Below, piece by piece: positions 25,301 through 36,880 of a stretch of DNA of 64,000 nt. This stretch comes from Daldinia sp. FL1419 (taxonomy: Eukaryota; Ascomycota; Sordariomycetes; Xylariales; Hypoxylaceae). Position 1 is the first letter of the stretch, and every line of letters starts with the position of its first letter. The position numbers were made by a program, and so were the translations under genes. Below the pieces are notes generated by a model. It did not search any database. It saw only the letters and a list, made by a program, of their open reading frames with translations, and had not been told where the DNA came from. The stretch lies in NCBI GenBank assembly GCA_025201765.1, contig MU623432.1, forward strand, positions 62,001-126,000, given 5' to 3'.

Positions 25301-26680
25301 TCGCGGGGCCGGTATAATATTCGTCGAGACTACAGGGACGGCTGAAGTCGAAGGGACTTGTCAATTTGATCGGCCTGGAGCTTTGATTGCGATTGGGGAA
25401 CCTCAGCATTCCACTTGGAATTATAGAAAACGATCCACAGTTATCGCCGTATCGATAAGAAGTAGCCTAAATGCCGTTCCGATCTCGCATCGGGGTACCG
25501 ACGTAGTGATAACTACGGTTATTATAATTCCTAATTGACTTTACATTTTCAACTTTCCATTTCGCGTCGTGGTAAACTTCCGTGCTTCGCCTTCGCGCTT
25601 TGCGACTAGTATTTGTGAGGATGCTTACAACATATCGACTTACGATATATATTAAATAAGTGAACCTCATCTCGTGAATAACTTGGAAGCCTACGTCGTG
25701 GCAGTTCGTGCATCGTGTTGGCTTATATGGCGTCACATGCGATCTTCTTTCTACCGTTACCCAGGGCGGACTATGGGGCTCACTTAGATATGCGTGCCTA
25801 CCTACCTAACCTAGGTAAGTCTATTCTGATGCTAAGCCATAGAAGCAAATATATGGAAATGTCGTATCGCACGCACTTCTCCACGCGGGGGTCAAACCTG
25901 AGACTCTACATGGTTAGCCCCCGGATTTAACTGGCCAAATGGGGAATTAGTTGGTTGTGGGGGTGACCCCGAGCCCCGAGACCCCAAGTCGACTTTTCAC
26001 ATGTCAGACTTGCGACGACTCTCGCCGCAAACGTCACCAGAGGAGCCGATTCCATCCCCCCAGGTCGCCATTCACGAGCTTCCAAATTCCGTCAGCTTTG
26101 GTCAGAAACCCACAGCGCTTCTAATTTAGAGGCCGCTAATTATCCTTAGCCTTCGGACCTTATGTCACGAACCCATTTCTATTGTCTGCTTCCGAATGGC
26201 CCCTGAAGCCTGTCAGCTTGCCATCCGAACTCTCCGTCTCGCTCGTTTATTTGCGACCTCAATTTCAATCTTGATTAAAGACCATGTTGCATTTCACATG
26301 CCGTGTTACTCCGTGGGAACACTCCAGCCAGGCGGTCTCAGCTAGAGTTTCCCTGTGAATCAGGTGGCTGCGCTAACTGCTATGTCCTCAAATATACTGC
26401 CCTCCCCAAAAGTCCCATCTTCGTTTTGCGTTTAGGCACAATTACGCAACATGATCGATCACGTCCTCGGCAAGCCTTCCGTGAAGTCGCGTAGACTTCA
26501 GGTACTTGCTGTGCTGACGTTTTGGTCCTTTTATCTTTTCAAGTAGGCATTCCTTTTCCACATACAAGACAATTTCGCTAACAACCGCCAAGAGGCAATC
26601 GACATGGACCACCCGTTGCCCGACGCTTGTCTAAGGCCTCCTCGAAAGTATTGACGGTGTGGCAGACCGTTGTGTTAACT
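25301..26680. other. divergent promoter region of ARG8 and the alpha/beta hydrolase
   Basis: 1.4 kb between two divergently transcribed genes, holding both promoters and leaders. CCTACCTACCTAACCTAGG lies at about 25797-25815. A short frame at 26303-26494 has no recognised features. The hydrolase frame is open back to a TAA at 26579-26581 with no ATG in it, so an unseen upstream exon could lie in the right-hand part of this stretch. Confidence 0.5.
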
Positions 26681-28648
26681 ATGATGTATCTATACGCTGC
26701 ACGAAATTTTAGCACCCTCGTCGGACTTGCTAGCCCGGAGCCTATGGCGAACATGTACGATGCCAAGTATTTTCGCGCCACGTGGGTATTAACTGCGCTG
26801 GATGCGGGCTTCTGGACGGCTATGAAGATAAAGAAAAAATGGATGCGAGACATGGCCAGTCTAGCATTTTCTCTCTTCTACCTCGTGGCGGCGGAACGTG
26901 CGGACGAGAAGGTTAGAAAAGTTCGGGGAGCGTTGACCGTTGATCACCTGCGGGTTAGCTGGAATAAAGGTACCACGCCGTATTTACGCGCCGTTCAAAA
27001 CCTGATGCGCCCCCGTTTTACGCGGTGGCCGCCGCGGGCAATCCGTATCCCTCGACCTGGTTCTAGTGACTACAAAGAACCGGTCTCCGGGTGGTTATAC
27101 TACGACGGACCCATATCGGACTTGGAACAAATCAATAAGATGATTTTGGATATCCCCGGAGGAGGATTCGTGGCCATGGATCCGCGATGTAACGATGACA
27201 AGCTATTTGCTTGGGCCGGTAAAACAGGTCTTCCAGTGCTCAGCCTAGATTATAAGAAGGCACCAGAGTTCCCTTACCCGTATGCTCTGAATGAGTGCTT
27301 CGACGTGTATACGACCATCGTTAGAAGCAAAGGGCGGTGCATAGGTATGTCTGGCACGGAGATTCCGAAGGTGGTCGTAACGGGCGATAGTGCCGGCGGA
27401 AACCTTGCCACAGCTATGACTCTGATGGTAGTCGAAAGCGCTATAAACCTGCGCCAATCCCCGATTCAGACAGAACTACCCCTTCCTGTTGGGCTTGTAC
27501 TTCTCTACCCCGGTCTGGATATGAACATTGGAAATTGGATGTCTGACGAGCAGATGTCGTTGATCAAAGACCGACGGGTTCGAGCAACGAATAAGGATTA
27601 TCTACGTCGGAAGAGCATGCAGTACAACGACTTGGTTGGCACTCCTCACCAATCCGATGACGAAGATGAAGAATCTTCCGGGCCGATATCCGGCGGGAGA
27701 TTGTCTACACTGGATACAGGCACTGATAATAACGGACTTCGCAGTCCTCAGCCCGAGTACTCCCACGCCAATCGCCAAACGTGGGCGAAGTCCGAACAAT
27801 CAAACCGGAATACCGAGTCCATGTCCCACAGGCCCGAACCCATGAAGACACGTTTGGCCATGGGATCTATGATATCCTACTTCAACGATCGCGTTCTGAC
27901 TCCCGAGATGATGCGCGCGATGATCATCTTATATATCGGGCCCCATAATCGACCCGACTTTTCTCAAGACTACCTCCTATCCCCTATTCTAGCTCCCGAT
28001 ATGCTGCTGCAGAAATTCCCGAAAACCTATTTTCTCACCGGCGAGCGTGACCCTTTAGTTGATGACACGGTCATCTTCGCCGGACGCTTGCGCCGCGTCA
28101 AGCAATCCTTCCATTCGCAGCGTAGCTCGCAAGGAATAAGAGGCTTAGACGATATAACAGACTTTGACGAAAAGGACGTCGCCGAGGTTGTTCTGATCCC
28201 CGGTATTAGCCATGGCTTCACGCAATTCCCGAGCTTATATCCGCCGGCGTGGAAGCTGATAGACCGCTGTGCGCGATGGGCGGTGGACCTTCTTGATACA
28301 GCAGAGGTACGTATGAAGCGCGAACAGCAGACCTTATCCCAACGTCACCACGCGCGTGCCGAATCTAGCGGCGATGAAGATCGACCACTGGAGATAAATA
28401 TGACAAAGATGCGATCACGTACCGTCAGTAATGGAATCAAGCTGGAGCCAAATGGCTTGGAACAGTCGAGACATGGTGCCGGCGACGACAAGCCAAACGG
28501 AAACACAAAAAAGAGAAGGTCTAGTGGGCGATCTGGATTTGGGCAGAAATCTAAGAGCATAATCAAATTAGATAGCTCAGACGATCTGCTCGGGCGGCGC
28601 ATGCAGGGTCTTGCAAGTTCCCTCACTGGCACACACGACGAAGATTGA
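26681..28648 (+). CDS. alpha/beta hydrolase of the hormone-sensitive-lipase type
   Basis: From the first in-frame ATG at 26681 this is 655 residues without introns. The frame is open further back, and similarity-like sequence (SKASSKVLTVWQTVVLT) starts at a TTG at 26627, so the true start may be upstream. The fold-3 elements are VFDIPGGGF-like DIPGGGFVAMDP, VLSLDYKKAPEFPYP, the nucleophile elbow GDSAGGN, an acid in GERDPLVDD and the histidine in PGISHGFTQFP. A hydrophobic N-terminal helix suggests membrane association. A charged, Ser-rich insert (DDEDEESSGPISGG region) sits between the elbow and the acid, and the tail is basic and disordered (KKRRSSGRSGFGQKSKS). The usual HGGG oxyanion His is replaced by Pro. 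Ester substrates such as lipids or steryl acetates are possible; nothing in the sequence decides between them. Confidence 0.82.
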   Translation: MMYLYAARNFSTLVGLASPEPMANMYDAKYFRATWVLTALDAGFWTAMKIKKKWMRDMASLAFSLFYLVAAERADEKVRKVRGALTVDHLRVSWNKGTTPYLRAVQNLMRPRFTRWPPRAIRIPRPGSSDYKEPVSGWLYYDGPISDLEQINKMILDIPGGGFVAMDPRCNDDKLFAWAGKTGLPVLSLDYKKAPEFPYPYALNECFDVYTTIVRSKGRCIGMSGTEIPKVVVTGDSAGGNLATAMTLMVVESAINLRQSPIQTELPLPVGLVLLYPGLDMNIGNWMSDEQMSLIKDRRVRATNKDYLRRKSMQYNDLVGTPHQSDDEDEESSGPISGGRLSTLDTGTDNNGLRSPQPEYSHANRQTWAKSEQSNRNTESMSHRPEPMKTRLAMGSMISYFNDRVLTPEMMRAMIILYIGPHNRPDFSQDYLLSPILAPDMLLQKFPKTYFLTGERDPLVDDTVIFAGRLRRVKQSFHSQRSSQGIRGLDDITDFDEKDVAEVVLIPGISHGFTQFPSLYPPAWKLIDRCARWAVDLLDTAEVRMKREQQTLSQRHHARAESSGDEDRPLEINMTKMRSRTVSNGIKLEPNGLEQSRHGAGDDKPNGNTKKRRSSGRSGFGQKSKSIIKLDSSDDLLGRRMQGLASSLTGTHDED

Positions 28649-31051
28649 TTATACTTGGTCATGATTCGAGGTCCCAAGGTATCGCGAAGCTATCAGCTCC
28701 CCCTAAAAAGTAGCGCAGGTAGCATCTGCTCAACGGCTCGAATACAAAGAACCCAGGGTATCTATTAAGTATCTTATTAGTGATTAGTATAGTTCAGAGG
28801 TCCAGAATCATAGTTTCTACAAATGACAGAGATTATTGCCACTACTTTGTAAGTAATATATTATTTTACCCGACACGAAATAATGTCTTTTAAAGTGTAG
28901 GCGCCTTAACCGCCATCTAAACCCGTGTTACGTGAAATATAATGCTGAAGCAATTATCAGTATAGCTTTACCTGTCTTAATCTCGAATGTGAATGGAAAG
29001 AGAATTAAGACTCGGAAGACACCATCGACCCATACATGAGTACCCTTTAGGGTTGGATATAAGGAATTTACAATATTTATATTAACAAAATTATCTGAAG
29101 GTGGCTTCTATAAAACACGCCCTCTGGGGAGTTGGTAGGTGAATAGGTGCCTAAAGTATCGAGAATCGATATTTGGGTTGATAACTGTTAATCTATATGG
29201 TTTTGCTTCTCCCCATCTGACATTGCCTACGATAAAACCCTCTGTTGGCAATTCTCTCTTTAGAGAGGTGCCTAATCTGTATTCTACTGAACGAGTTCAC
29301 ATATTTATATGGTACTATAATTTTGAATACAGTTGTGATTGGTATACCTAGGATTCTCGGCTTGGGTGCCAAGTTATAGTACGCTAACAGCTATAATACC
29401 TGCGGTAATTCAGCTCGAAGACAATGAAACCGCTGCTAGAGCTTAGGCACCTAAGGTACGATTGTAAACCTTGGGGCTTTTATGCCCACTAGCAGGCAGA
29501 ATATCTTTAGTCCATTTTTAACTACGCCGTGGCTTCTTTAGCAGTGTATATGCCCTGGACATGCTCCGCATATCACAGCTAAGCGTGTTTGCCAACCGCC
29601 CTGGATTAATTCGCTATCGAGTCACCCATTAGGTTGAAATACTGTAGACTCGAGGCCTGAAGGATCTACAGCTGGCATACTTCCTTTGACCACGACCCCG
29701 GCCATTTGTTGTAGCCACCTGAGCATCTACAGCTCTTAAAAAGGCTCGGCGGAGCACTACCCGAAGGTGCAATATTACTAAGATATGACAGTGTGAGAGC
29801 ATCATGATATATACCCGATCTAGAGTAATAGGTACGGTGCTAACAAATTATGACTAGTTCCAAGCAGAGATGGTAGTGTTGAGTAACGCTCGGAATATCA
29901 AGCTGAACATCCTTGCTGTTTCACGATCCCGTGTCTTGCAGGAGGGTGTGCAGTATAGAACTCCTTCTACATCGCATTTGCCAATGAGAACCTACTCGAT
30001 AGGATTCTGCCACCTACCCCTCTGCTTGGTCCGACCCAGTCATATAGAGCAAGTTGCTACCAACGCGCATTAATGCCTTGTCGCCGATGCAGATTTTTGC
30101 GGCGTATGTGTAGCGTCTCATGAGGACTTCATAGAGGGAAAGGCGCTAATATTCAACTCGGGGAGCTTCAAAGTTACTCCGATCACTGGTACGTCCTTCC
30201 GAATTACATATGGGCTGCATATTGAAGCCGAATACCCTTGTTAGAGTAATCCAAACCAAGCTGAGATCGAGTAGATACTGTGAGATTTTAGTCCCATCAA
30301 TATAATGCCCCGTTGTGCGGCTAAACGAAGCTTCAAATCTTACTGATTCGTTGATCTGGACCACCGACAGCTTCGAATATGATTTGAATAGCGATCACAG
30401 AGGCGGCGGTCAGCAAGAGAAGTCTTAATGCGCCCACGAATCATGTTTAGGATGCTACCATATACGTTTATGCATGTACGACTAGGTGAATTAGGCCTGC
30501 TGTAACGCCGGGTATTTGTTACAATCAGTTAGGCTGAGCTATCTGCGCTGCGAAGCGTAGTCATGAGGCCATCAGTGGCGTTCTATTTTCACCGCCTCTC
30601 GATCCAATCACCCCAAATTTGCGATGAGATAACGATACTACCTCAAAGCACTGGTTTGATCGTATGTCGTACGTGCTTCAGAGAGGATAGAAAGGGAATA
30701 TCTAGGTAGCGACAGTTTAAAATTTTTTATATTGCTTTGGCGTATTCGGTTACGTCGTAGGAAGAAAGGAATAACCGGAGATCGCATAGTAAAAGAAACC
30801 CCCTAACACACGTCTACTAAGTCGAAAAATGGGTATTACCGTAGCGATGCAAAGAATGGTATATATAAATTCAGTCGTACAAATGCGTCACGGAACCTTC
30901 AAGAACATCCCCGTTCGAAAGGATGAACAGAGCGTCCATTCGTTCGTTCGTCAAATTCGTAGTCTCGTCGGGTATCGTCCGGCGCTTTTCTCCCGCACTC
31001 TAATACTTTATTTTATTTTCCAAAAGCGAACTAGCACCTCCGCGGCTGTCA
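28649..31051. other. convergent 3' region with possible coding debris
   Basis: 2.4 kb between two convergent genes with no supportable gene. On the minus strand about 30450-30180 the reading GALRLLLLTAASVIAIQIIF continues through several stops with plausible protein-like text between them, suggesting a decayed membrane-protein fragment. Otherwise nothing is recognised. Confidence 0.45.
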
Positions 31052-33720
31052 TTAAATAATGTTTGCAATGCTGATCCTCTCCGTACTGCGGCTCCCTGAC
31101 GCTGTCCCAGCGGCTGGACTATTTCTGCTGCTCCCGATTTCGCCGGTACCGCCCCCAAGGATATTTATATTCGTCCCTTGCTCTACCTTGATCGGCGGGA
31201 GCGTTTGCGCTCGAGGTACGTAAGCTACAGCCGGGCTCGCCGCCCCGGATGCTAAACGGTCCGTAAACTCTATCAGATTATCCCAACCTCCCCAGTCTTC
31301 CCTCTCCTTAGCATTTAGGCCCGTTCGAGTTTCCGGACGAGCCAGGCCGCCTCCAGTGGTTGACGGAGGCATCGTCAATGGAACCTCACGTTCCGCCCCG
31401 AACCAGACCCAGGCTGTTTCGGTACTAGCTTGCATATCGGCACTCACGTATATTAGCAGCTCCTCATCTTTCAGTAGCGCATCTTGAACGGCCCTGGGAT
31501 CGGGTAGAGCAACTTGCGGGGAGTAGCTGGGTGTAGCCGAGCGTGGAAGGACGGTTAATAATTCGCGTTGCTTGGCGTCTAGAATCTGTAGGAAGAAGGA
31601 TAAGAAGCGTCCGCAGGGAATCGCAACGTCTCTTCGCGCGTCGATCGACTTGAGTGCCCTTAGACACGTAGATGCTAATTCGTAATAGCCCGTAAAGAGT
31701 AAAAATAACGTAGAACGAAAAACATGGGTTACTAGGAGGCTCGTCGCGGTATCTTCGAGAGTCGAGTTGATCCTAGCGATTATATTCGCCGTTTCTATCG
31801 CAGTGGCTTTACATTGTTGTATTGCGTCGCTCCGAGCTTCTACGGGACAACCCGGGGCGAGATTATGACGGTGTAAGAGTAGTCGGATACTAAGAAGGTA
31901 TGCGAGGGGCATTAGTACGTGAGGAGCAACTAGGGAGGCATTATTCGCCTCGCATGATTCCGGAAACATCTTCTGGCAGGCGACAAAGTAGCTATCGAAC
32001 GTGGCTAATCGCGGCGGTTCGATTACAACACTAGAGAAGGCTTCTCTTACGGCGGAGAAGGACCGTACCACGTTAATTATGCCGTGTAAGAAGTGAGTTA
32101 GGGGTATGACGTTTGGAGGATGCACAGGACCCTCGGTGTGGAGGAAATGATCGTCGAACGGCTCGGGGAGAGCCACATCGCAGTCGGCATCGTCAATCAT
32201 AAACGGGCGTCCAAGATCCATGGATAACGTTCGATCGAGAGCGTATATTGCCCACCAAGTCCGCCTCCTCATATCCGCTTCGACTCTAGAACGCACACCA
32301 ACCACCTCTAGGTGGAGGTCCAGGTCTTGCGCACTTCGTACGGCGCTACCCAACCAAGTCCAAGCTGCGGATTTCAAATTCAATTCATTCAGAGCGAGAG
32401 AGACGAGAAACGAGGTCCGAACGTTGTCTAGATCGAAATCGTTATTCCACGGATCTACCAAGCTTCGCGACGCATCCAAAAGCTCGGTGGCTCGCAACGT
32501 CCTATCCGGATACGGGTCACCGCTAAATAAGCTTCCCACGGCCAGCAAAGCGAAAAACATCGAATGCCAGGATATTGGAACCCGTTGAATATTAGTAGTA
32601 TTTTGGTAGAGTTCCTCTACCTGGTGTTGTAACGTCGGCCAGTGCAGTATTGGCGTCATGATGTGTGCTGCCCCGTAGTAAGTATGTAGGAGCTTTTCTA
32701 CGGTGGGCTTTGGGGGCAGCGGCGGTCTGGGATGGTCAAACGTGACAAGAGCCGTCGGTGGCTGTCGATACGCTGGCGGTGGCTTCAAGACGCCCTTTGA
32801 GAAATTTCGAAAAGCCATCCTCGCTCGAGAGGGATCCTGTAGCGGAGGAACTACTCTCCTTCGCCTCCTAGGCTCCGAATTCAAGTCCGGGAGAAGTTGC
32901 TGGGGTAATTGTTCGGTACTTTCCGCATCAACGTCCATGTGCTCGCCCCGTTCGGCCAGTGTGCGCTTTAGACTGCTATTTTCCCTCCGTACCCTCTCTA
33001 TCTGCTTCTCGAGGTCTTGCACTTGTTTGATAGACGACATACGTCGGTTGGTCTCTTTAGTAAACTGACATTTAACATTACGGCTTGAGCATTCCGAGCA
33101 ACTCGTCGTCTCCGTAGCGTCACACTTGACCTTTCTCTCCCGACAGGCATCGCAGCTTTATACGTGTACGGAACGTTGAGAAGCGAATATTGGATTCCCC
33201 TACGTCAAAGTAGTTGAAGAAGAACCAATACCCGTCCTCTCGAGGCCCCGTACGCAGAAGTCAGCAACAAGTCTACCAAGAAAAGGGGTACCTCTCTAGA
33301 TTGAAGACTAATGTAGGAAAAAGGGAAGGCTCCACTACTAAACACATACCTCGGGTCTTTTCTCCTTTGACGATAAGCGCGCTTCTGAGCCGAGACGTTA
33401 GCTGAGAGCTGGGCGGTAGATAGTCCTGGAGTGCTGGCCACCGATTCGGTCGGCGGTAACGAGTCTCGGCCCATCACCGAGGTTGCCGTCGCCGGCGTAT
33501 AGGGCTGGAACCCCGTCTGGGTTGCTGGAGGTAGTGGTGGAATGCCTATGGGTTGCGGAGTTTGGGCAGCATTCGACCTCACGCTTGAGCCCATCAAGTT
33601 TCCTAGGAGCTGCTGAACTTGCGGGCGAGGTGAAGTCGCTGATGAAACTGACGAAGAGTCGTACGACCTCGTGGATGGATTTGGCGAACGAGGAAATGGA
33701 TTATGCGATGAAGCTGCCAT
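31052..33720 (-). CDS. Zn2Cys6 transcription factor with fungal-specific regulatory domain
   Basis: Two exons, 33720-33350 and 33155-31052, with a 194-bp intron (donor GTATGT, acceptor AAAG), give 824 residues. After a Ser/Pro/Thr-rich N-terminus comes a basic SAQKRAYRQRRKDP stretch, then the binuclear zinc cluster with Cys at about 125, 128, 135, 143, 146 and 153 (CX2CX6CX7CX2CX6C), which binds DNA. The linker is followed by a coiled coil (VQDLEKQIERVRRENSSLKR, about 170-190) for dimerisation. The middle homology region (PF04082 type) begins near LLHTYYGAAHIMTPILHWP and includes RRRTWWAIYALDRTLSMDLG and GRPFMIDDADCD. The intron splits the codon just before the first zinc-binding Cys, and joining it restores SCDACRERKVKCD. 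The target genes are unknown, and the flanking genes do not indicate a pathway. Confidence 0.9.
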
Positions 33721-36541
33721 CGTTTAGAGGCTTACGGCCAAATTGCAGGCGGCCTGGTCGGGCGGAGTTCTCCTCGGATCGGGCTCTCCCCAGTCGGGTG
33801 GGTTTCTGGGGAGAGTTGCCGCTTAAGGAACATGCAGAGAGCTGTGCTGCAGTCGTCTTTTCGAGGACGGCCAAGTATCAGAACAGTTTCCAAGCACCAT
33901 TCCACCGTGGTCTAACCCTGGGATGAACATACGGCGGGCGGTGGACTTTCGACAAAGAAGAGTCGACGAGATACCAAGACTCTAAAATTTCAAGCCTTTT
34001 CGTCCTCGATGACCCCCAAGGACCAGCTAACCGGTATTGCAGAAACGTTGTGTTACTAGACGAATTCGTTCAAGTTCTAGTCCTTCGTCTGGACCGCATC
34101 CTCTGAACATTCAGCTACTGAATAAAAGACCAGCTCCGGCGGGGGTAATTCCAAAACTACGCGGGACGGACGACCGGCTGGGAACAGAGTCTCGGAAGCG
34201 CTAGGGCTGTTGCGATCCAGCATCCAACACTGCTATTCTCCGTTCGGTTGGACGCTTTCGCCGGCATTCAAGAAGGTTGAGAAGTGGTCGATTGCCTAAA
34301 CGGGAAGGGTAATCCTGCCGGTAGGCGATAACGATCATGTGTAAATGTAAAGTATTATGACTACGATACGGGTTTAATGTGGTGCTACTCGAAGAGGGAC
34401 TCCGGGGTGACGATGTTGGGTCTGTCAAATGAGCTGCCTCACATTCGAGGATGGCCGGCGACGGAAAAATAAAGCAGCAAGTTTTGGAAAGGACAGTGGT
34501 TTGAGGAGAAAGGCGATGGCAAATCTGTCGATAGACAGGCTACTACTGCTGCTAGTTCGCAGGTGTATATCCATCTGGTTCTCCCGCCCTAGCCCGGCGC
34601 CGAAGCAAAAATCGGAAATATATAATCTGGAGGGGTCAAACTAAATCCTTCTACTCCTGACCCCTGCAAATAGTACAAGGAAGGCAGCTAAATCTAGGGC
34701 CAACCTTTCATCGACAGCAGAAAAATAATAAAATAAAAGAAGCTAGCTACAGTGTTTCGAGCTGTGTAGTGTATGTACATAGTAGGTGGGCCAACCGGCC
34801 TGGGCCCTAGCCTGACCCTAATATAAGCACAGGTCGCCGTACTGTGGTAAAACCCTAGGACCTTGCTAGATCAAGGGGGGTCAAGCCGCGATGGCGAATC
34901 GGGCAACCGCTCCAAAATAGCTTAATAGAGGTTCCATGTATGTATATCTGTATAGATGCCTGTACATATATGTGAGTATGCCCGCGATTCTGCTCTTGCA
35001 TACCTAACCTACTGCTCAACTGATACTCGGTATCTACTACTACCACCATTATAGCTACTACTACTACCTAGCCCGGTCCTTTAAATACGTATGTACCGTA
35101 GTGCTATATATGCAAACTCAGGGAATGCGTCTAGCAGGGAGGAAGTCCCCTTTGGCTTGCAGAGGCCAATGGCTTGTCAGAAGAACCCTCTTCGCCCCAG
35201 CTCGATGCTAATTATGAACTATAACGTATCCAAGTACATTCATGCGACAATCTAACCCCCCCTACTATGTGGACAGGCCATATAGGAATCCTGGACCTAG
35301 ACTATGCAACCTCCACACTGGAAAGCTGTACCGTACCTAGTAGCTGCTGCGCATTGTTTTAGCGTGGGATATCCTAGGTAGGACTGGCTGGCGAGTCGGC
35401 ACTCCCCTCGGCTGTGCCCAGGTTCAACCAGACCCGTTCGGGTTGCATGATGTGCATTCGGAACCCAGGAATCAAGCGTAGAGGTCATCTCTGCGCTCCT
35501 GTTCCCCTGGTTCCCACGCCTTTCTTTTAGGCTACGTGCCTCCCATATCATCCTGCTTGTTCATTCGCCGTAGCCCTTGGCCATCCAGCTATTCAACACG
35601 TTGGGCGCCCGTTAGTTAGAGGTGGTGCGAGGGAAACAATAATACTTATGCTACGTGTAGGGGTTTTCCCTGGTAAGCGGCAGTGGCCGGTCCGTTGTTT
35701 TAGCAACCTTCTTGACAAGCATTGCTTAGACCAAGCGATGTACGTATGTATCATTGTATATATCTAAGAGGTAGAACATGTAGGTTAGGGAAGTACGTAT
35801 ATGAGCAACCGGCCAGTGTCTGTGAGCCCGTGACCCGATCGCTTTTTTAATAAAACCTGGCATATGAAAAGAGGAGCGTCCCACTGGCGAACAACGGCTC
35901 ACGACAGGGTTAGATATGGTCACTAACGACAGCTAGCTTGAAACGTACCAAAGATCGAACGCTCTCCGTGCTCATGCCGATGTAACCTGATCGCTTGGTT
36001 AAGCTAAAACTAATAAACTCCGAGGCATTGGCACCCATGTGTCGCGCGCTGGGGATTCCGACAGCTTCATCCCGGAGACGCTGTACTTTTGTCGTCTTTA
36101 CGTTTTTATTCTTCGGAAACCATGGCGGGTGAGCGGTCGGGCACGCCACGAGTTTGTGGCATAGCCCAAAACTCGTGTGGCGTCTGGACCAAAGGCGAAA
36201 GATAATAGACCTCCCCAATTGTAGCTAGGCCGCCCCTCCATCTTTCTCCAATGAGTTAGTGATCCCGGGACGATCTGGTCATTTTCAAGGCACGTTTTGT
36301 CCTGGTGATAGCCCTAACGCTTTGCATGGGAATGTCCCTCGACTTCGACTGTACAATACATAGTAATCTGGCTGGGGTTGAAAAGGGCATGGGGAACATG
36401 CAAGCTGCCGCAAAGAGATCACACTACCAATATGTAGCCCGCATAGCCTGCATAACAGTACATAGTATGCTAGCTTGGAGCCCGCCAGTCCGCGATGAGG
36501 GACTATTCCGAACAGGCCAGGGTTAATGGAGTTTTCCGTTC

Positions 36542-36880
36542 CTACCTACCTTCAAATCGATGAAGGGGTACCGCATCTTCAAAAACTTGTAGATTTCTAG
36601 CTATGGCAGTAACCAATTCGGGTCGTATGAATGGCCAGAAGGCTTTAGAAAGGATATTACCGAAGCGATCCTGCATCATTCTAATACCTACCGGGTTTCC
36701 TAACTGAGAGCCGTGCCGCTCGAGGGCATGGCGTCCTACGCTTTGTAGTGGCTGCATCGTAACATAGAATAATGCTTGATATAGATGATGAATGGTTATC
36801 GAAAGCTCATCTCGACGTAAGGCGCTGACCCGGCTGATAGCAGGAGTTATATGAATAATGCCACCTGAGAATGCCAGATA
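36542..36880 (-). other. orphan coding-like open frame, possible gene fragment
   Basis: The minus-strand frame is open for 112 codons from just after a TGA at 36883-36881 to a stop at 36544-36542, with its first ATG at 36757. The text looks protein-like (GGIIHITPAISRVSALRR, then IRMMQDRFGNILSKAFWPF, then IRPELVTAIARNLQVFEDAV) and ends at HRFEG, where a GTAGGT donor-like site lies, so it could be one exon of a gene or a relic. I do not recognise the family and found no matching flanking exon. Confidence 0.25.

Noticed and set aside
26303..26494. Short frame that could be an upstream exon of the hydrolase
   Set aside because: No donor/acceptor pair tested gave a phase that joins the hydrolase frame.
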